From positions 1 to 6,532 of the forward strand of contig CABVAD010000069.1 in the NCBI GenBank assembly GCA_902496265.1: a stretch of 6,532 nucleotides of DNA, read 5' to 3'. The stretch comes from an uncultured Oscillospiraceae bacterium (lineage in GTDB: Bacteria > Bacillota > Clostridia > Oscillospirales > Acutalibacteraceae). The notes beneath the pieces are model-generated. The model was not told the origin of the DNA, made no database searches, and saw only the letters and a list, made by a program, of their open reading frames with translations. Every line of letters starts with the position of its first letter. Position 1 is the stretch's first letter. Made by a program: the position numbers and the translations under genes. This document shows, one piece after another, positions 5,218 through 6,532 of the stretch.

Positions 5218-5875
5218 ACAAAAGCCCCGCCGCGACCGCTTTATCGAGGATAATCTCGGGCTTGTTCATTCGCTTTGCAAGCGCTTTTCGGGGCGGGGTA
5301 TAGAATACGACGACCTCTATCAGGCGGGCTGTATCGGGCTTATCAAAGCCACCGACGCCTTTGACGGCGAAAGGGGGGTGTGCTTCTCGACCTACGCTGT
5401 GCCCGTTATAATGGGCGAGATACGGCGGCTTTTCAGGGACGGCGGCGCGGTCAAGGTTTCAAGAAGCGTAAAGGAGCTCGGAATGAAAATTAACCGCGAA
5501 AAGCAGATTATGGAGCAAAGACTTTGCCGCGAGCCTACCGTTTCGGAGCTTGCGGCGGCACTCTCGGTATCGGCGGAGGATATAACCGAGGCTATGTGCG
5601 CCGTGCAGCCCACCGTATCCCTCACCCGCGAAGAGGACGGCGAAATCGGCGAAGCGGACCTGCCCACCGTCAGCGCCGAGGACGAAATCTCCGACAGGCT
5701 GCTTATCGACTCCGCACTTAAAAAGCTAAGCGTTACCGAAAAACAGCTTGTAATATATAGGTATTATAATTATTTCACCCAGAGCAAAACGGCGGAACTA
5801 ATGTCAATGACGCAGGTTCAGGTGTCCCGCGCCGAGAAAAAAATCCTCGCAAAGCTAAGGGAAATATTAAAGTGA
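5204..5875 (+). CDS. sigF: RNA polymerase sigma factor sigma-F (SpoIIAC)
   Basis: The first forespore-specific sigma factor, directing early forespore genes after asymmetric division. At 223 aa it is shorter than the Bacillus protein (about 255), mainly because the N-terminal stretch before region 2 is nearly absent. Region 2 spans about 12-79 with DDLYQAGCIGLIKATDAFD (36-54, core binding) and FSTYAVPVIMGEIRR (61-75, -10 melting and recognition); VKVSRSVKELG (83-93) leads into region 3; region 4.2 has the helix-turn-helix TAELMSMTQVQVSRAEKKIL at 196-215. The close relative sigma-G shares these motifs, but linkage to spoIIAA and spoIIAB identifies sigma-F. The ATG lies inside spoIIAB with no clear Shine-Dalgarno, so translation is probably coupled, keeping sigma and anti-sigma in proportion. 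No intrinsic terminator follows before the rRNA promoter. Confidence 0.94.
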   Translation: MSTVEQKPRRDRFIEDNLGLVHSLCKRFSGRGIEYDDLYQAGCIGLIKATDAFDGERGVCFSTYAVPVIMGEIRRLFRDGGAVKVSRSVKELGMKINREKQIMEQRLCREPTVSELAAALSVSAEDITEAMCAVQPTVSLTREEDGEIGEADLPTVSAEDEISDRLLIDSALKKLSVTEKQLVIYRYYNYFTQSKTAELMSMTQVQVSRAEKKILAKLREILK

Positions 5876-5915
5876 AAAGGCTTAATATACAATATCTTGT
5901 GTCAAAATACTCTTC

Positions 5916-5980
5916 AAAAATTTTTTCAAAAAAAGTTTAAAAAAAGAGTTGACAAAGGGTGAGCGATGTGGTATTATAAT
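5916..5980 (+). promoter_or_regulatory. rRNA operon promoter with A-tract UP-like element
   Basis: TTGACA (5949-5954) and TATTAT (5972-5977) are 17 bp apart, so transcription should start near 5984. TATAAT at 5975-5980 overlaps but would give a poor 20-bp spacer. Upstream, 5916-5948 is almost pure A/T; bases 5916-5932 fit the AAAWWTWTTTTNNNAAA core of the E. coli UP-element consensus exactly, about 11 bp further upstream than usual. Its place ahead of 16S rRNA supports a strong, growth-rate-controlled rRNA promoter. Only one promoter is clear. Confidence 0.88.
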
Positions 5981-5983
5981 CAG

Positions 5984-6177
5984 GCGCTCTGAAAACGGGG
6001 GCGCAAAAACGGACCTTGAAAATTAAACAACGACGATAATAAGGACCCGACAATTCTTGAGAGAAATCGAGAGAAAAAGGTACTTTAAGTACGAAGGACA
6101 AAGACAATACGTCAGTATTGCGAATGAGCAGAAAATGCTCTAAGATAGGTTTGAACGCATAGGCGTTTAGATAGAAT
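5984..6177 (+). promoter_or_regulatory. 16S rRNA 5' leader with boxA-like motifs and a hairpin chain
   Basis: The gap between sigF and 16S (5876-6177) holds no gene; after the promoter it is transcribed leader. A 5'-terminal hairpin (5984-5989 with 5999-6004, one G-U) contains CTCTGAAAAC, and ACCTTGAAAATTAAACA follows at 6013-6029; both resemble the Firmicutes rrn boxA (CTTTGAAAA core) used by Nus-factor antitermination. GAGAGAAA is repeated at 6059-6066 and 6069-6076. Four compact perfect hairpins follow: 6080-6084/6088-6092, 6105-6110/6115-6120, 6126-6130/6136-6140 and 6154-6158/6163-6167. The leader presumably also pairs with sequence beyond 16S, outside the window, for RNase III processing. 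Confidence 0.6.

Positions 6178-6532
<355 letters not shown>

Overview
This window looks like chromosomal DNA from an anaerobic, endospore-forming Clostridia bacterium, probably Oscillospiraceae/Ruminococcaceae. The evidence is a complete spoIIAA-spoIIAB-sigF sporulation operon, a 16S rRNA 5' portion whose V1-V2 text has the style of that family, moderately GC-rich coding sequence with AT-rich leaders, and Firmicutes-type ribosome binding sites. All genes lie on the + strand, in the same direction as the rRNA operon. The genus cannot be fixed from what is visible.

Region 1 (1-2910) is a sulfur-assimilation operon. It holds a -10 element and palindromic operator (15-45), a 24-codon leader ORF ending Cys-Arg-Cys (54-128), metY (O-acetylhomoserine sulfhydrylase), cysK (cysteine synthase) and an Rrf2-family regulator, closed by an intrinsic terminator. 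The leader is the most interesting part. A segment inside the leader ORF (97-108) can pair with the metY ribosome binding site (150-160) over 11 bp with one bulged base. The two Cys codons are placed so that a ribosome stalled on them would cover the blocking strand. This looks like a cysteine-sensing translational attenuator. The metY and cysK products contain only one cysteine in 737 residues. The Rrf2 protein ends in isoleucine and is encoded next to cysK, recalling the CymR-CysK repressor complex of Bacillus. The operon may therefore be controlled at both transcription and translation.

Region 2 (2911-4440) is monocistronic folC (folylpolyglutamate/dihydrofolate synthase). It has a strong extended -10 promoter, a 9-bp inverted repeat that spans the promoter, a leader of about 145 nt with possible structure, a TTG start and a strong terminator.

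Region 3 (4441-5875) is the spoIIA operon: SpoIIAA (anti-anti-sigma), SpoIIAB (anti-sigma kinase) and sigma-F, the partner-switching module that starts forespore transcription. Its promoter is not obvious and must lie in or next to the folC terminator.

Region 4 (5876-6532) is the start of an rRNA operon: an A-tract UP-like element, a consensus promoter, a leader of about 195 nt with boxA-like motifs and a chain of small hairpins, then the first ~355 nt of 16S rRNA, cut by the window end.
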